A stretch of DNA of 64,000 nucleotides, from positions 100,711,319 through 100,775,318 of the forward strand of contig CP136066.1 of assembly GCA_032622095.1 (NCBI GenBank), read 5' to 3'. Below, piece after piece: positions 12,801 through 25,700 of this stretch. The position numbers were made by a program, and so were the translations under genes. Below the pieces are notes generated by a model. The model saw only the letters and a list, made by a program, of their open reading frames with translations, made no database searches and was not told where the DNA came from. This stretch comes from Siphonodentalium dalli. Lineage: Eukaryota > Mollusca > Scaphopoda > Gadilida > Siphonodentaliidae. Each line of letters begins with the position of its first letter. Within the stretch, counting starts at the first letter, position 1.

Positions 12801-14661
12801 CACGTATGCCAATACGTTCGCTAAGTTTGTGAGTTGAACCATCTATTGAGAAGTGACTAGTTAAGTGGGAAGTTCGCCATGTATACATGTCATTATCCCC
12901 ACGGGGTATGAGAAAGACATCCATAGAGATGACTTTCTGTAAGCTTGTATACTTATCGACCATATGCCTTTCTAGTTCAAGATGACGAACAAATCCCATA
13001 TTTAGCAAGCATCTAAAATCTTAAGCCAGACACCGGGAAATTAATTGTTTGAAACGTTATGACTAAAGGGACCCTTCTCACGGGAAGTGTTGAATACTTT
13101 GTCGGTGTGAACGACCTAGATTTATCAGGCAAATAAATGGAAACTGGTCCCGATCATTAAGGACGTGGCAAATCAGAATCTTTTACCAGGTAATTGTTCT
13201 AATGTGGCTATTCGGCGCACCTACGGTTACGGCCATTATCGGCGCGAAGTGTCAAATGGATTTCGAAATGACACATCGCTATATTAAGTGTGGGTTTTCG
13301 TACTTCCAGAAGGACCCGATCAATGTTGTGCGTTTTGATACGTTTTAAGTTGAACTAATATATGGTTTGTGTATAGTTTCGTCCATACATATCGATACTA
13401 TGACAAAAAGTTGAAATTTGTATGTGAATATATCGATTTCTTTTCAATTTCTGGCCTCCAGTTTAGCTTCCATCTTGACCTTGAGTATCAATTGACAATC
13501 TCAAATGAATACTTCATACCAATATTCCATATCAACATGTGATGGTGGGTAGAATTCGCGAAACAATAACGCCCATCGTAAGAAAGTAAAGGAATGTAGG
13601 CGTGTTTTCAAATATCGGTCGCCATTTTGGCCGCCATCTTAGTTTGGAAAACCATTTCTTGCATGGGATGAAAGGTAGTTACTTCACCTCAGTATTTACA
13701 ACTCAACTGTCAGCATGTGTGGAGTTTTTCTCGACAATAATGCCCAATGATGTGAACATGAGGGAATTTCGGTGATTTTTCAAAATTTGTCGGCCATTGT
13801 GGGCGCCATTTTGGATTTGGGGGACTTTTATTTGGATGCAATATAAGGAAAGTTATTCAACTAAGTGTTCCCAACTCAGGATAGTAAGCAGGTGTGGAGT
13901 TGTCGTGACAATAACTCTCACTGATGTTAAAATCAGCGATTTTCGGTGATTTTTCTATTTCTGGTGGCCATTTTGGCCGCCATCTTGGAATTGGGTGAAT
14001 ATTCCTCAACTCAGGTATAAGAGGAATCCTAGCCCGAGTATCTCCTGCACATATATAATCATGGCTGGAGTAATAATAGCAATAACACTTATTGATTCGA
14101 AACAGACATTGCGTTATTAGCGTCGTTTTGGCTTTAACCGGATTATACCGGCATTTGGGAAAACGTGATATCGGACAAAAATATCCGTCAAGGAATATAT
14201 ATTATGGTCCCGGTGTATTCGCCAATGACTCTTCTAGACGATAAATGTATAAAATCGCGTCAAGGTGCCAATATTTCCCCACAGAGACAAACGAAAGGTG
14301 GTGAAATGTCCGAAAAATAGCAAATTTTCACATTTCGGCGGCCATCTTGGCCGCCATATTGGAGTTTTGTGTCGGATTTTTGGCTAATTTGTAAGGGTTG
14401 TATATTACCATAACGAATCGAACGGAAAACAAGACCGCATGTGACATCATATTTACTATAACGGCGATCAAAGAGACCTGGTGCATATAAAAAAAATGGC
14501 CGCCATGATGGACGCCGTCTTGTCTGGAGTCTCTGCGGCCATATTTTTTTCATGTTAACAAGTGAACAAAATTAGAGGAGACCTTAAGGAATAAAATTAG
14601 TGGGGTGAAGTTAAGTCCTGGGGGGGGGGGGGGTGCAGAGGTCTACCAATATCTCCTGGAC
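9839..14661. mobile_element. 4.8-kb foldback (giant inverted repeat) element flanked by TA
   Basis: The left end GTCCAGGAGATATTGGTAGA mirrors the right end, and both sides abut TA (9837-9838, 14662-14663), consistent with a TA target duplication as in Tc1/mariner-type elements. The arms run about 9839-12050 and 12540-14661. They are near-identical outermost (poly-C/poly-G tract, 10000-10200 against 14330-14520) and clearly more diverged inward (11100-11330 against 13160-13410). The ~500 bp centre is the loop. The arms consist of ~170 bp degenerate sub-repeats, each holding AAGATGGCGGCC-like motifs. No transposase ORF. Confidence 0.9.
10931..10982 (+). repeat. 26-bp perfect tandem duplication in the left arm only
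   Basis: ATATGGAACATTGATATGAA plus GTATTC occurs twice head to tail. The right arm has a single diverged copy, so the duplication postdates arm formation. Confidence 0.9.
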
Positions 14662-14663
14662 TA

Positions 14664-15270
14664 TCTGTATTGGGCAGACATACCCTTGTCAGATGTCAAT
14701 ATTGGAGGATCCTGAAAAGTCATGTGCTACGGACTGCGTTTTCCTTTATCTCAGAAGTAACCATATTTGACTGCACACTGTGACCACTATTTTTGAACAG
14801 GCCTGCTCTACATTTCCATATATCTTGGTAATTGTAACTTTTTTGTGTGGAAACTATATTGAATGCGACAGACTCAATCGTGTTATACTATATACATGAT
14901 CCATTCTAATATGCAATCATCTGACGATTCAAGGTCCCTCAGTTTGAATGAATATATCTATCTCTTAAATAGATTGATATAAATATACTTTTAATGCTTT
15001 CTTCTATGTATCTGTGTTGCTAGATCACTATAGGAATGCCCTGATTTCCATCCCCATATAAATATGACAGTTGAGAAGCTATAATTGTTCAAGTGACTTA
15101 ATTCGGTCACCAATTGATTGTGAAATTGGAATGCCAAAAACTCCTTAGAACGATATGGAGATGGCCTGGGAGATGACTATATATAACTTTGTTGGATATC
15201 GGCGAATTGAACAATCTTATAAATGCTGATGAATCTCCTCTAGCCATCCATGACCCAAACTACCCCAAAT
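14664..15270. other. Gene-free stretch
   Basis: Nothing recognised. Confidence 0.5.
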
Positions 15271-15279
15271 GTGATTTAA

Positions 15280-16260
15280 TTCATCATATCATTAGCGAAG
15301 AACGTGTATGCATTTGGTGGAATCAGTACTAAATATATTTGTATCAACTTTAGTGCAACTCCCCTCATGCATGACTTGAACCGCGCCACTTTTGTCACAT
15401 TTAAACCACGTCTATTAGACTCATGCATGCATCATATAATGAAGATGATTATATATAAGTGTGGTGGTAATCGGCAACTAAACAGATTCTTATCATAGTT
15501 ATTACCCCCGTCTCTCACCCAAACGGCACCAATTTCGCGTATTTAAATCACACATTTATATTCCTCGTATCACAGAGAAGAATAATATATCAATTTGGTT
15601 GAAATCTGTGCTAAGATTAGCCCCTCCCTGACACCAACAACATCACTTTAGAAAATTTTAACCCGCACCATTATCTTACTCGTAAAAAGTTACCCCTGTT
15701 AGACCGCCTTGGTGCCATCTCGATTGTACGCTTAAAGTTATATATAGAACACAGACAGATATTCGCAAATATTTGATTCATTGTATCATTTGAGAAGAAC
15801 GTGTATGAGTTTGATGGTAATTGGCACTTAACATATTTTTATAAGTTTTTGGTGACCCTCCCGTCCCTATTTCGGACTCAAGTGGTGCCACTTTTGACAT
15901 CATTAAACCACACACTTAGACTCATTATAGAGATGAATATAGATAAAATTTATGAAAATTGGCGAGTATACAAATTCGTATCCCTCTCCCCCCAGAAGGC
16001 ACCAATTTGGCGCATTTAAACCACACGATTAGATTATTCGTATCACGGAGAAGAATATGTGTAAATCAGGTGGAAATCGGCGCTAAACATATTGTTTATC
16101 AATGTTTGTGTCCCTCTAACCCTCTTGGCACCCCGACTCGAATGGCACCACTTTTGACATCTTTAAACCACACAATTAAACTCCTGATATCATGGAGATT
16201 ATTATTTGTAAGTTTGGTGCGAATCTTTCACTGACAATAGATTCAAAAAAGATGTTTTTC
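15280..16260 (+). repeat. Degenerate tandem array, roughly 110-150 bp units
   Basis: Blocks TTTAAACCACAC...TTAGACTC, AGAAGAA...GTGT, GGTGGAAATCGGC and GGCACCACTTTTGACAT recur at about 15400, 15540, 15900, 16013 and 16163. Identity is low and spacing irregular. Confidence 0.75.
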
Positions 16261-16419
16261 CCCCAAATTGTAAGCTTGCATATAAGTTCATTTCTGGCTA
16301 GTAATTTTTCATATTCTACATATCCATCCGTACATTTTGAAATATAATACGTGTTTGTGGTTGGCGGCATGATTTAATTCGAATAATAAGACCCTTCCAT
16401 GTATAACACTGCACCACTA

Positions 16420-16985
16420 CATGGAGTGTTATTTAGATAGCAGGATTCCAGTTTTCACTCATTTTATTAATAGACAATGTTTTACCCTGGTAACCTCATA
16501 ACCTGCTTAATTCCACCGAATCTTTTCTATATCTATTAATTACATCCAAGACTTAAATTATTACTCGATAAAACTGGAAAATTATATAAAAGTATATGCA
16601 TTGATTATAAATATCTTATTGTGATGGATTCCAGGTTTCTCAAATTTTTCACAAAAAAGGTGATTTTTACCCCAAAAACCAACCATAAAACTATGACGTA
16701 CCTGAGATTTATATTACAATCGGTGAACATGATCACCGTTTGTTGTTTAAATAAGTTCCCAACCAGAAATAGAGGGAAATATAATTCAGGCAGCTGGATT
16801 CCATTTTCCACTTTTTTTTTTATGAAATAGCCTGTTTTACCAAAAAAATAAACAATCGTACAACATCTCACAAAAAGGCAACATCGGCATGCTATCCGCT
16901 CAATCGAGACGAACATTTTGATATGTGTTTCAGTTTGTTACTCTCCGACATGGTTGGACCGATTTTTTCCCGGTATCTGCTGCTC
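16420..16985 (-). repeat. Inverted third copy of the ~575-bp repeat
   Basis: Read on the minus strand it follows 2075-2650 (GAGTAACAAAC, GGCTATTTCAT, GTGGAAAATGGAATCCAGC, ATCATGTTCACCG, GGTACGTCAT). Confidence 0.82.
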
Positions 16986-19149
16986 CACTAGTACGTCTTG
17001 ACGACAATATACTATTTACGCACTGATTATGTTTGGAATATGAACAAAACTATATTTTAATATTCCTTCTGTTGATGGCGATTTGAACAAATATGAATAT
17101 TTCTGTAACGAACGCCGCCCGTGCCTTTAACTCTTCGCTATAACATTTGCAAAATGTCCATAATGACATAAAACACCATATTTATCATAAAACGTAGAAT
17201 ATTTTGACACGTAAAACGTTTACATGAATCTATATAAAAACCTGTGGTTTTCAATTTTACACTTTGCTCCGGTTTTCATATGTGGAAAATTATTGCAATT
17301 TGTTAGCATATTAGTTTACCGGTAGGTTCTATGATATTCCAATATGTTGAGAGGACCTTGCTTTTTCGTTATAATGTGTCGTGTGTCATAAATTCACCAT
17401 GTAAAATGTGATCGCATCTGCTAGATTACGCGAAATCAACGGGGACGCTTGAAAAAAATAGGGACCTATAATGTTGAGTTCACCGATGTTAACATCTAAT
17501 AATTTATAACGACTATCCATTCACAAATGGAAACACATTGTGGTAAAAACTAACCGTATAGGACATCGCCGATATAAATGACACTTTCCCAGAAAAGAGT
17601 TATTAGAAGGCAACATTTGACTAAAGTGTTTGTTTATATCACGCGATCAAAAACTAGGATTTCTCCAGAAACGGATGTGCTCTAAAGTGTTAAATAATTG
17701 AATTTCTGAATAACTTTTGGTTTCCACAAGAATAACACCTGATTAGGCCTAATATTGACAAACTAAGATACTGCATACACAAATAAAAACAATTTCAGAA
17801 AAAATGAAAAGATCTATTTATTTAGAGAGTATGGATTTCCGGTGTTTCCCATATCTATTTTAGTGCCGCATGCGGTTTCCTCTTCGCAGTGAATAATTAA
17901 GCAAACACAACACAGCGAAAATATTCTGCAACAGTTATATAAGTCATGCAGAAAAAAAACATGTCGAAACCGCGTTTCCGTTATAGTCCGATGGTTGAAT
18001 GTGAAGTCATAAAAATATTTTTTTTTAAATATTTTAGGGCTAATTATACTGTACTTATACGAAATAGAATATATACTATCTTCGTTAATTGTGTTGTTTT
18101 TCAACTTTTTGAGAAAGTTTCAGTTAGAAAATCTCTAAAGTATGAATGTATCCAGAATGCTCCAGTATCACAGTGTATAGTCCTACGGATGCATCTGATG
18201 TCTTTGGAAACCTATGAACTATAGTTTACAACTTACATTTTATGATTAAATATACCAAAAAGGTCACATTACTGAATGAGATCCTTACAATATAATAGCA
18301 AAAGAGACGACCTCTTACATATGCTAATTACCACTAACGTGGATTCCCATATATACCAGAAAATAGTTTCAAAAAAGCATATGGCCTCAGACTGGGGTGT
18401 TTAAGCAATGGAGGGTGCCTTGCATTTAATGTATTTATAGCTCAAACAGTGAGTTGTTTTGAAAAATAATGGACCTATATCCTCATCCTGAAATCCTAAC
18501 CTATCAGATGCCACAATAATTTAAGTTTTTTGCTTTATTAGTTTTCACTTCTAATGACCGGCGTACTTTTGCTCACTTTCCAATTAATTTGTAGATAAAA
18601 TATATGTTTTAAAAATATTGATTTGATGCCAACACATTTTTCAAACACATTCCTATGCGCTTGTGAAATTTTAAATAAATCCGAGTCGTAGTCTTGCCAT
18701 GACTGGCATTCATCTGAGTTAGGTGTATACATAAATTCAACAGCCACATATATATATTCGTGCGGACGCCCGAATTTTATGGGAGCTGATTCTTTTTGCT
18801 CGAATTTTTCTACATGTTATACTCATGGTTGTATACACAGTTTTTGTAGAATGTATCTTGTAGAGACATAAATATAATACAATAGATTCAAAATAACCTT
18901 AAATATGTATAATTCGAGCAGAAATTTGAAATATACTGTAATTTGTCACAATTTCCCCTCTGGAAATACCATTCAATCTGCCAGAATTTGACCGAAAATA
19001 TCTCCAATTTGCCCGAAAATTTCCCGAATTTTGAAGTTTGGGGGCTGCGGCTATGACCAGTCATATTGGTTACGTCATGGATGCCGTTAAATAAAAGTTT
19101 TATATTTTCTGTAGTTGTAACATTCGCGGCCTTTGCGTATTCAGACATT
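16986..19149. other. Gene-free stretch downstream of the LRRC74-like gene
   Basis: A short match to the interspersed repeat at 61200-61470 occurs near 17060-17130 (GAACAAATATGAATATTTC, GTGCCTTTAAC). Short GCCCGAAAATTTCCCGAATT-type repeats lie at 18960-19036. No exon recognised. Confidence 0.45.
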
Positions 19150-19612
19150 CAAAGACATATATATTGTAAAATATTTATTAGTGTTGATTATTGCAAAACG
19201 ACCATAATAAATATGACTATTTCTGACATTTTGCAAGTTTAACACCAGCACCGCCGTATTATTCTGTACTTTTCAAATATAAATTAATCGTTTCGCTTTT
19301 GTATTTATAGAGAGTCAATGATTTAGTGTGTACAGCAACAGAGTTCTGTTCTCTCTGGAGAGGGATTGAATATTGTCGATACCAAATTCCAATGTGAATG
19401 ATTATTCATTCTCCTCCAGTTTATATATTTCATAGAAGTGGTCAACTCTTTCAGCTGAGTGTGCACATTTTATGACACAGTTCTTCAGCCCAACATCACG
19501 TACTTTCACAAGAGGCATAGCCATTATAAAATATCCCGAGTCGATGTGTCGATAATGAACAGATTTTGAGATGACGGAACACATGATACATAAACAACAA
19601 GAAGTCATCAAG
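19150..19612 (-). other. Likely 3' UTR of the LRRC74-like gene
   Basis: Sequence downstream of the TGA on the minus strand up to just past the first canonical AATAAA. No other coding signal is seen. The extent is an inference. Confidence 0.45.
19174..19179 (-). promoter_or_regulatory. Candidate polyadenylation signal AATAAA
   Basis: TTTATT on the plus strand is AATAAA on the minus strand, about 434 nt past the stop codon. In AT-rich DNA such hexamers occur by chance, so support is moderate. Confidence 0.4.
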
Positions 19613-19700
19613 TCACTTCCCGACAGCCTTCGTGTCTCCAGTTTTAGCCAACAATTCCCTTTTTGATGCTCTGAAATCCTTATCCCCTTTGACCAGTTCG
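19613..19700 (-). CDS. LRRC74A: LRRC74-like terminal coding exon 11
   Basis: A strong polypyrimidine tract and TTCTTCAG precede C|GAA CTG GTC. The C completes Gly 511 (GG+C) and the GAA is the Glu-12 that EF-hand 2 needs. The exon then reads ELVKGDKDFRASKRELL...DTKAVGK and stops at TGA (19613-19615). Phase, the missing ligand and the acceptor all agree, which is why I accept it despite a 13.2 kb intron filled with satellite DNA. Confidence 0.82.
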
Positions 19701-22700
19701 CTGAAGAAAAAAAACAACGGACAGAATAATGCATGGATCTTCTCGTGTATTATACACACAGTCCAGGGGATATACACAATCAAACTCCATGCAGGGTTTA
19801 CCTCCCTTGATGACTCAGTAAGACCGCTGCTACCGGCGACATTTCACCCATATTTGGTGGATTTTCGCGATGTTATGATACATACTAAGCGAACAGAGCA
19901 ACATGCTACCCTTGTTAAGCACACACAATATCGAACGAAATTTGTATAAATTTTTAACCTTAAGTTTGAAAAGTCTCACTAAAACCGAAGAACTATATTT
20001 CTAAACGGTATGATTCGGTTCTCCGATTATTTTATCACCACAAAAGTCTAAACGCACGTGTACGACATTGTCACAACTCGCACGGCAAGTCAAACACAAG
20101 AGTTCTAATTTGCTGCAAATTTGACGAGTAGCTTGCGAAAATCGTCAACAAAACTACCGCTCTGATTTTCCATTCTGTCATTATGTTTTAGTGCGGGAAT
20201 TGTCCTCAAAGCACATAGAACATTTGACTTTGGAGCGATCGCGTTTCGCCATTTTTGCTGGAAAACCCCATGCTAAATATAGAAACAGAGACCAGTACCC
20301 AGCTGGTCACAGAGTCAGAAAGGAATTATGACTGGTGCGCTCTGGTAGAGATTGATACACAATGTTAGCGGTGCCTAGAGGTTACAAGCGACTAATTATA
20401 TAGAGTTACGCTTCTTGAATTTGTGTAGGGAAACTCGAGTCAGCATAAAAAACAAATCTGGCTGCTGATTGGTTGATTATCATTGAGGGAAATATACCTA
20501 ATCGGGAACAGAAAATCATAGCCTACGTAAATATGGCGATCATGTATGTCTAGATCTCCAGGAAGAGTCTAGTGGTGTCCAGAAGTTACGGAAGGGGTCT
20601 GGGTATTTTTATGCTGCTGATTTTTGTGCAGTAAATGGGGTAGTTGTGGAAATGCAAGATTATCGTTTGAAAACAATACCGAAAAGGGCGCTTTTGTTGT
20701 CACATACTGGTGCAGAGGGTGACGTTCTAATGGAAAATTGACCACTTGAAGTTCAAATAGGCTTAACCCATGGCCGGCGGGACTTTTAGTTAACACTGTC
20801 GCCTATGGAAAATAATTAGTTGTGTGTAACCTATAGGCAGAAAACTCACATTTTTCAAATATCGTTCAGGGAAGCGACTTTAGAAGCACTGATAAACAAA
20901 GACTGTCTCGTTTTGTTGAGCTATGGTATTTTTACGCCCTACCGAATCATTTTCAGATTATGCGAGACATTTATTAACCCTCTGTCGCCGCAACTTCAAC
21001 TTTTTCTGGAGGCGAAATTTTATGAAAATCATCAATTTTGTGCATATGGGTGGACCTTTAATGTTCAAATAACACAATCGAGGTGATGAAAGTTTCTTTA
21101 ATAGGAATTCGACTCAAACTCCTAAAAAAATACTGAAATTTAAAGGGACATCCACCTATCATTGAACCAAATCATAGTCGGATGATGAAATTTTGAGGGG
21201 GGGGGGGTCTATTTCAAATCTAATTAAACATTGTACTGTTAAAAATTAGATAAATTCCGTAAAGAGTATGGTAGATATACTTCACTAGTTTTCAAAACTT
21301 ATACATAGGCATTTCTATCGTGTGTGTTATGCACGCGAGTCGATTTTTTACAAATTAAATTATGATGAAAAACCCTGAAATTTGGGTGTGGTCAGATTTC
21401 TGGTCATAATATTCCCATTAGTGAGTGGATGGACATGGGACATGCGACACTGTACAGTATATATGTCTATGACAAGAATGACATAAGATATTAGTATCTT
21501 TTCAACTAAACTGTGCTTCCAGAGTTATAAGGAATCGATTATTGGTGTTATTTCTTACCCCAAAAAAATGATTAATTTTAAAACGGGGTATATGGCTTAA
21601 AGTGCAATTGGGAGATAATAGGATGTTCAATGACTCCTATATTTCTATCGTATCACAGTAAAGCTTTTTTTGTCAAATTGGCGCGGTTTACACGATCAAA
21701 TGTCGATTTTCTTTACAATTATAGGTTACAAGCAACTAATTATATAGAGTTACGCTTCTTGAATTTGTGTAGGGAAACTCGAGTCAGCATAAAAAGAAAA
21801 TCTGGCTGCTGATTGGTTGATTATCATTGAGGGAAATATACCTAATCGGGAACAGAAAATCATAGCCTACGTAAATATGGCGATCATGTGTGTCTAGATC
21901 TCCAGGAAGAGTCTAGTGGTGTCCAGAAGTTACGGAAGGGGTCTGGGTATTTTTATGCTGCTGATTTTTGTGCAGTAAATGGGGTAGTTGTGGAAATGCA
22001 AGATTATCGTTTGAAAACAATACCGAAAAGGGCGCATTTGTTGTCACATACTGGTGCAGAGGGTGACGTTCTAATGGAAAATTGACCACTTGAAGTTCAA
22101 ATAGGCTTAACCCATGGCCGGCGGGACTTTTAGTTAACACTGTCGCCTATGGAAAATAATTAGTTGTGTGTAACCTATAGGCAGAAAACTCACATTTTTC
22201 AAATATCGTTCAGGGAAGCGAATTTAGAAGCACTGATAAACAAAGACTGTCTCGTTTTGTTGAGCTATGGTATTTTTACGCCCTACCGAATCATTTTCAG
22301 ATTATGCGAGACATGTATTAACCCTCTGTCGCCGCAACTTCAACTTTTTCTGGAGGCGAAATTTTATGAAAATCATCAATTTTGTGCATATGGGTGGACC
22401 TTTAATGTTCAAATAACACAATCGAGGTGATGAAAGTTTCTTTAATAGGAATTCGACTCAAACTCCTAAAAAATACTGAAATTTAAAGGGACATCCACCT
22501 ATCATTGAACCAAATCATAGTCGGATGATGAAATTTTGAGGGGGGGGGGGTGTCTATTTCAAATCTAATTAAACATTGTACTGTTAAAAATTAGATAAAT
22601 TCCGTAAAGCGTATGGTAGATATACTTCACTAGTTTCCAAAACTTATACATAGGCATTTCTATCGTGTGTATTATGCACGCGAGTCGATTTTTACAAATT

Positions 22701-25700
22701 AAATTATGATGAAAAACCCTGAAATTTGGGTGTGGTCAGATTTCTGGTCATAATATTCCCATTAGTGAGTGGATGGACATGGGACATGCGACACTGTACA
22801 GTATATATGTCTATGACAAGAATGACATAAGACATTAGTATCTTTTCTACTAAACTGTGCTTCCAGAGTTATAAGGAATCGATTATTGGTGTTATTTCTT
22901 ACCCCAAAAAAATGATTAATTTTAAAACGGGGTATGTGGCTTAAAGTGCAATTGGGAGATAATAGGATGTTCAATGACTCCTATATTTCTATCGTATCAC
23001 AGTAAAGCTTTTTTTGTCAAATTGGCGCGGTTTACACGATCAAATGTCGATTTTCTTTACAATTATAGGTTACAAGCAAATAATTATATAGAGTTACCCT
23101 TCTTGAATTTGTGTAGGGAAACTCGAGTCAGCATGAAAACAAATCTGGCTGCTGATTGGTTGATTATCATTGAGGGAAATATACCTAATCGGGAACAGAA
23201 AATCATAGCCTACGTAAATATGGCAATCATGTATGTCTAGATCTCCAGGAAGAGTCTAGTGGTGTCCAGAAGTTACGGAAGGGGTCTGGGTATTTTTATG
23301 CTGCTGATTTTTGTGCAGTAAATGGGGTAGTTGTGGAAATGCAAGATTATCGTTTGAAAACAATACCGAAAAGGGCGCTTTTGTTGTCACATACTGGTGC
23401 AGAGGGTGACGTTCTAATGGAAAATTGACCACTTGAAGTTCAAATAGGCTTAACCCATGGCCGGCGGGACTTTTAGTTAACACTGTCGCCTATGGAAAAT
23501 AATTAGTTGTGTGTAACCTATAGGCAGAAAACTCACATTTTTCAAATATCGTTCAGGGAAGCGAATTTAGAAGCACTGATAAACAAAGACTGTCTCGTTT
23601 TGTTGAGCTATGGTATTTTTACGCCCTACCGAATCATTTTCAGATTATGCGAGACATTTATTAACCCTCTGTCGCCGCAACTTCAACTTTTTCTGGAGGC
23701 GAAATTTTATGAAAATCATCAATTTTGTGCATATGGGTGGACCTTTAATGTTCAAATAACACAATCGAGGTGATGAAAGTTTCTTTAATAGGAATTCGAC
23801 TCAAACTCCTAAAAAAATACTGAAATTTAAAGGGACATCCACCTATCATTGAACCAAATCATAGTCGGATGATGAAATTTTGAGGGGGGGGGGGGGGGTC
23901 TATTTCAAATCTAATTAAACATTGTACTGTTAAAAATTAGATAAATTCCGTAAAGAGTATGGTAGATATACTTCACTAGTTTTCAAAACTTATACATAGG
24001 CATTTCTATCGTGTGTGTTATGCACGCGAGTCGATTTTTTACAAATTAAATTATGATGAAAAACCCTGAAATTTGGGTGTGGTCAGATTTCTGGTCATAA
24101 TATTCCCATTAGTGAGTGGATGGACATGGGACATGCGACACTGTACAGTATATATGTCTATGACAAGAATGACATAAGATATTAGTATCTTTTCTACTAA
24201 ACTGTGCTTCCAGAGTTATAAGGAATCGATTATTGGTGTTATTTCTTACCCCAAAAAAATGATTAATTTTAAAACGGGGTATATGGCTTAAAGTGCAATT
24301 GGGAGATAATAGGATGTTCAATGACTCCTATATTTCTATCGTATCACAGTAAAGCTTTTTTTGTCAAATTGGCGCGGTTTACACGATCAAATGTCGATTT
24401 TCTTTACAATTATAGGTTACAAGCAACTAATTATATAGAGTTACGCTTCTTGAATTTGTGTAGGGAAACTCGAGTCAGCATAAAAAAAAATCTGGCTGCT
24501 GATTGGTTGATTATCATTGAGGGAAATATACCTAATCGGGAACAGAAAATCATAGCCTACGTAAATATGGCGATCATGTGTGTCTAGATCTCCAGGAAGA
24601 GTCTAGTGGTGTCCAGAAGTTACGGAAGGGGTCTGGGTATTTTTATGCTGCTGATTTTTGTGCAGTAAATGGGGTAGTTGTGGAAATGCAAGATTATCGT
24701 TTGAAAACAATACCGAAAAGGGCGCATTTGTTGTCACATACTGGTGCAGAGGGTGACGTTCTAATGGAAAATTGACCACTTGAAGTTCAAATAGGCTTAA
24801 CCCATGGCCGGCGGGACTTTTAGTTAACACTGTCGCCTATGGAAAATAATTAGTTGTGTGTAACCTATAGGCAGAAAACTCACATTTTTCAAATATCGTT
24901 CAGGGAAGCGAATTTAGAAGCACTGATAAACAAAGACTGTCTCGTTTTGTTGAGCTATGGTATTTTTACGCCCTACCGAATCATTTTCAGATTATGCGAG
25001 ACATTTATTAACCCTCTGTCGCCGCAACTTCAACTTTTTCTGGAGGCGAAATTTTATGAAAATCATCAATTTTGTGCATATGGGTGGACCTTTAATGTTC
25101 AAATAACACAATCGAGGTGATGAAAGTTTCTTTAATAGGAATTCGACTCAAACTCCTAAAAAAATACTGAAATTTAAAGGGACATCCACCTATCATTGAA
25201 CCAAATCATAGTCGGATGATGAAATTTTGAGGGGGGGGGGGGGGTCTATTTCAAATCTAATTAAACATTGTACTGTTAAAAATTAGATAAATTCCGTAAA
25301 GAGTATGGTAGATATACTTCACTAGTTTTCAAAACTTATACATAGGCATTTCTATCGTGTGTGTTATGCACGCGAGTCGATTTTTTACAAATTAAATTAT
25401 GATGAAAAACCCTGAAATTTGGGTGTGGTCAGATTTCTGGTCATAATATTCCCATTAGTGAGTGGATGGACATGGGACATGCGACACTGTACAGTATATA
25501 TGTCTATGACAAGAATGACATAAGATATTAGTATCTTTTCTACTAAACTGTGCTTCCAGAGTTATAAGGAATCGATTATTGGTGTTATTTCTTACCCCAA
25601 AAAAATGATTAATTTTAAAACGGGGTATATGGCTTAAAGTGCAATTGGGAGATAATAGGATGTTCAATGACTCCTATATTTCTATCGTATCACAGTAAAG

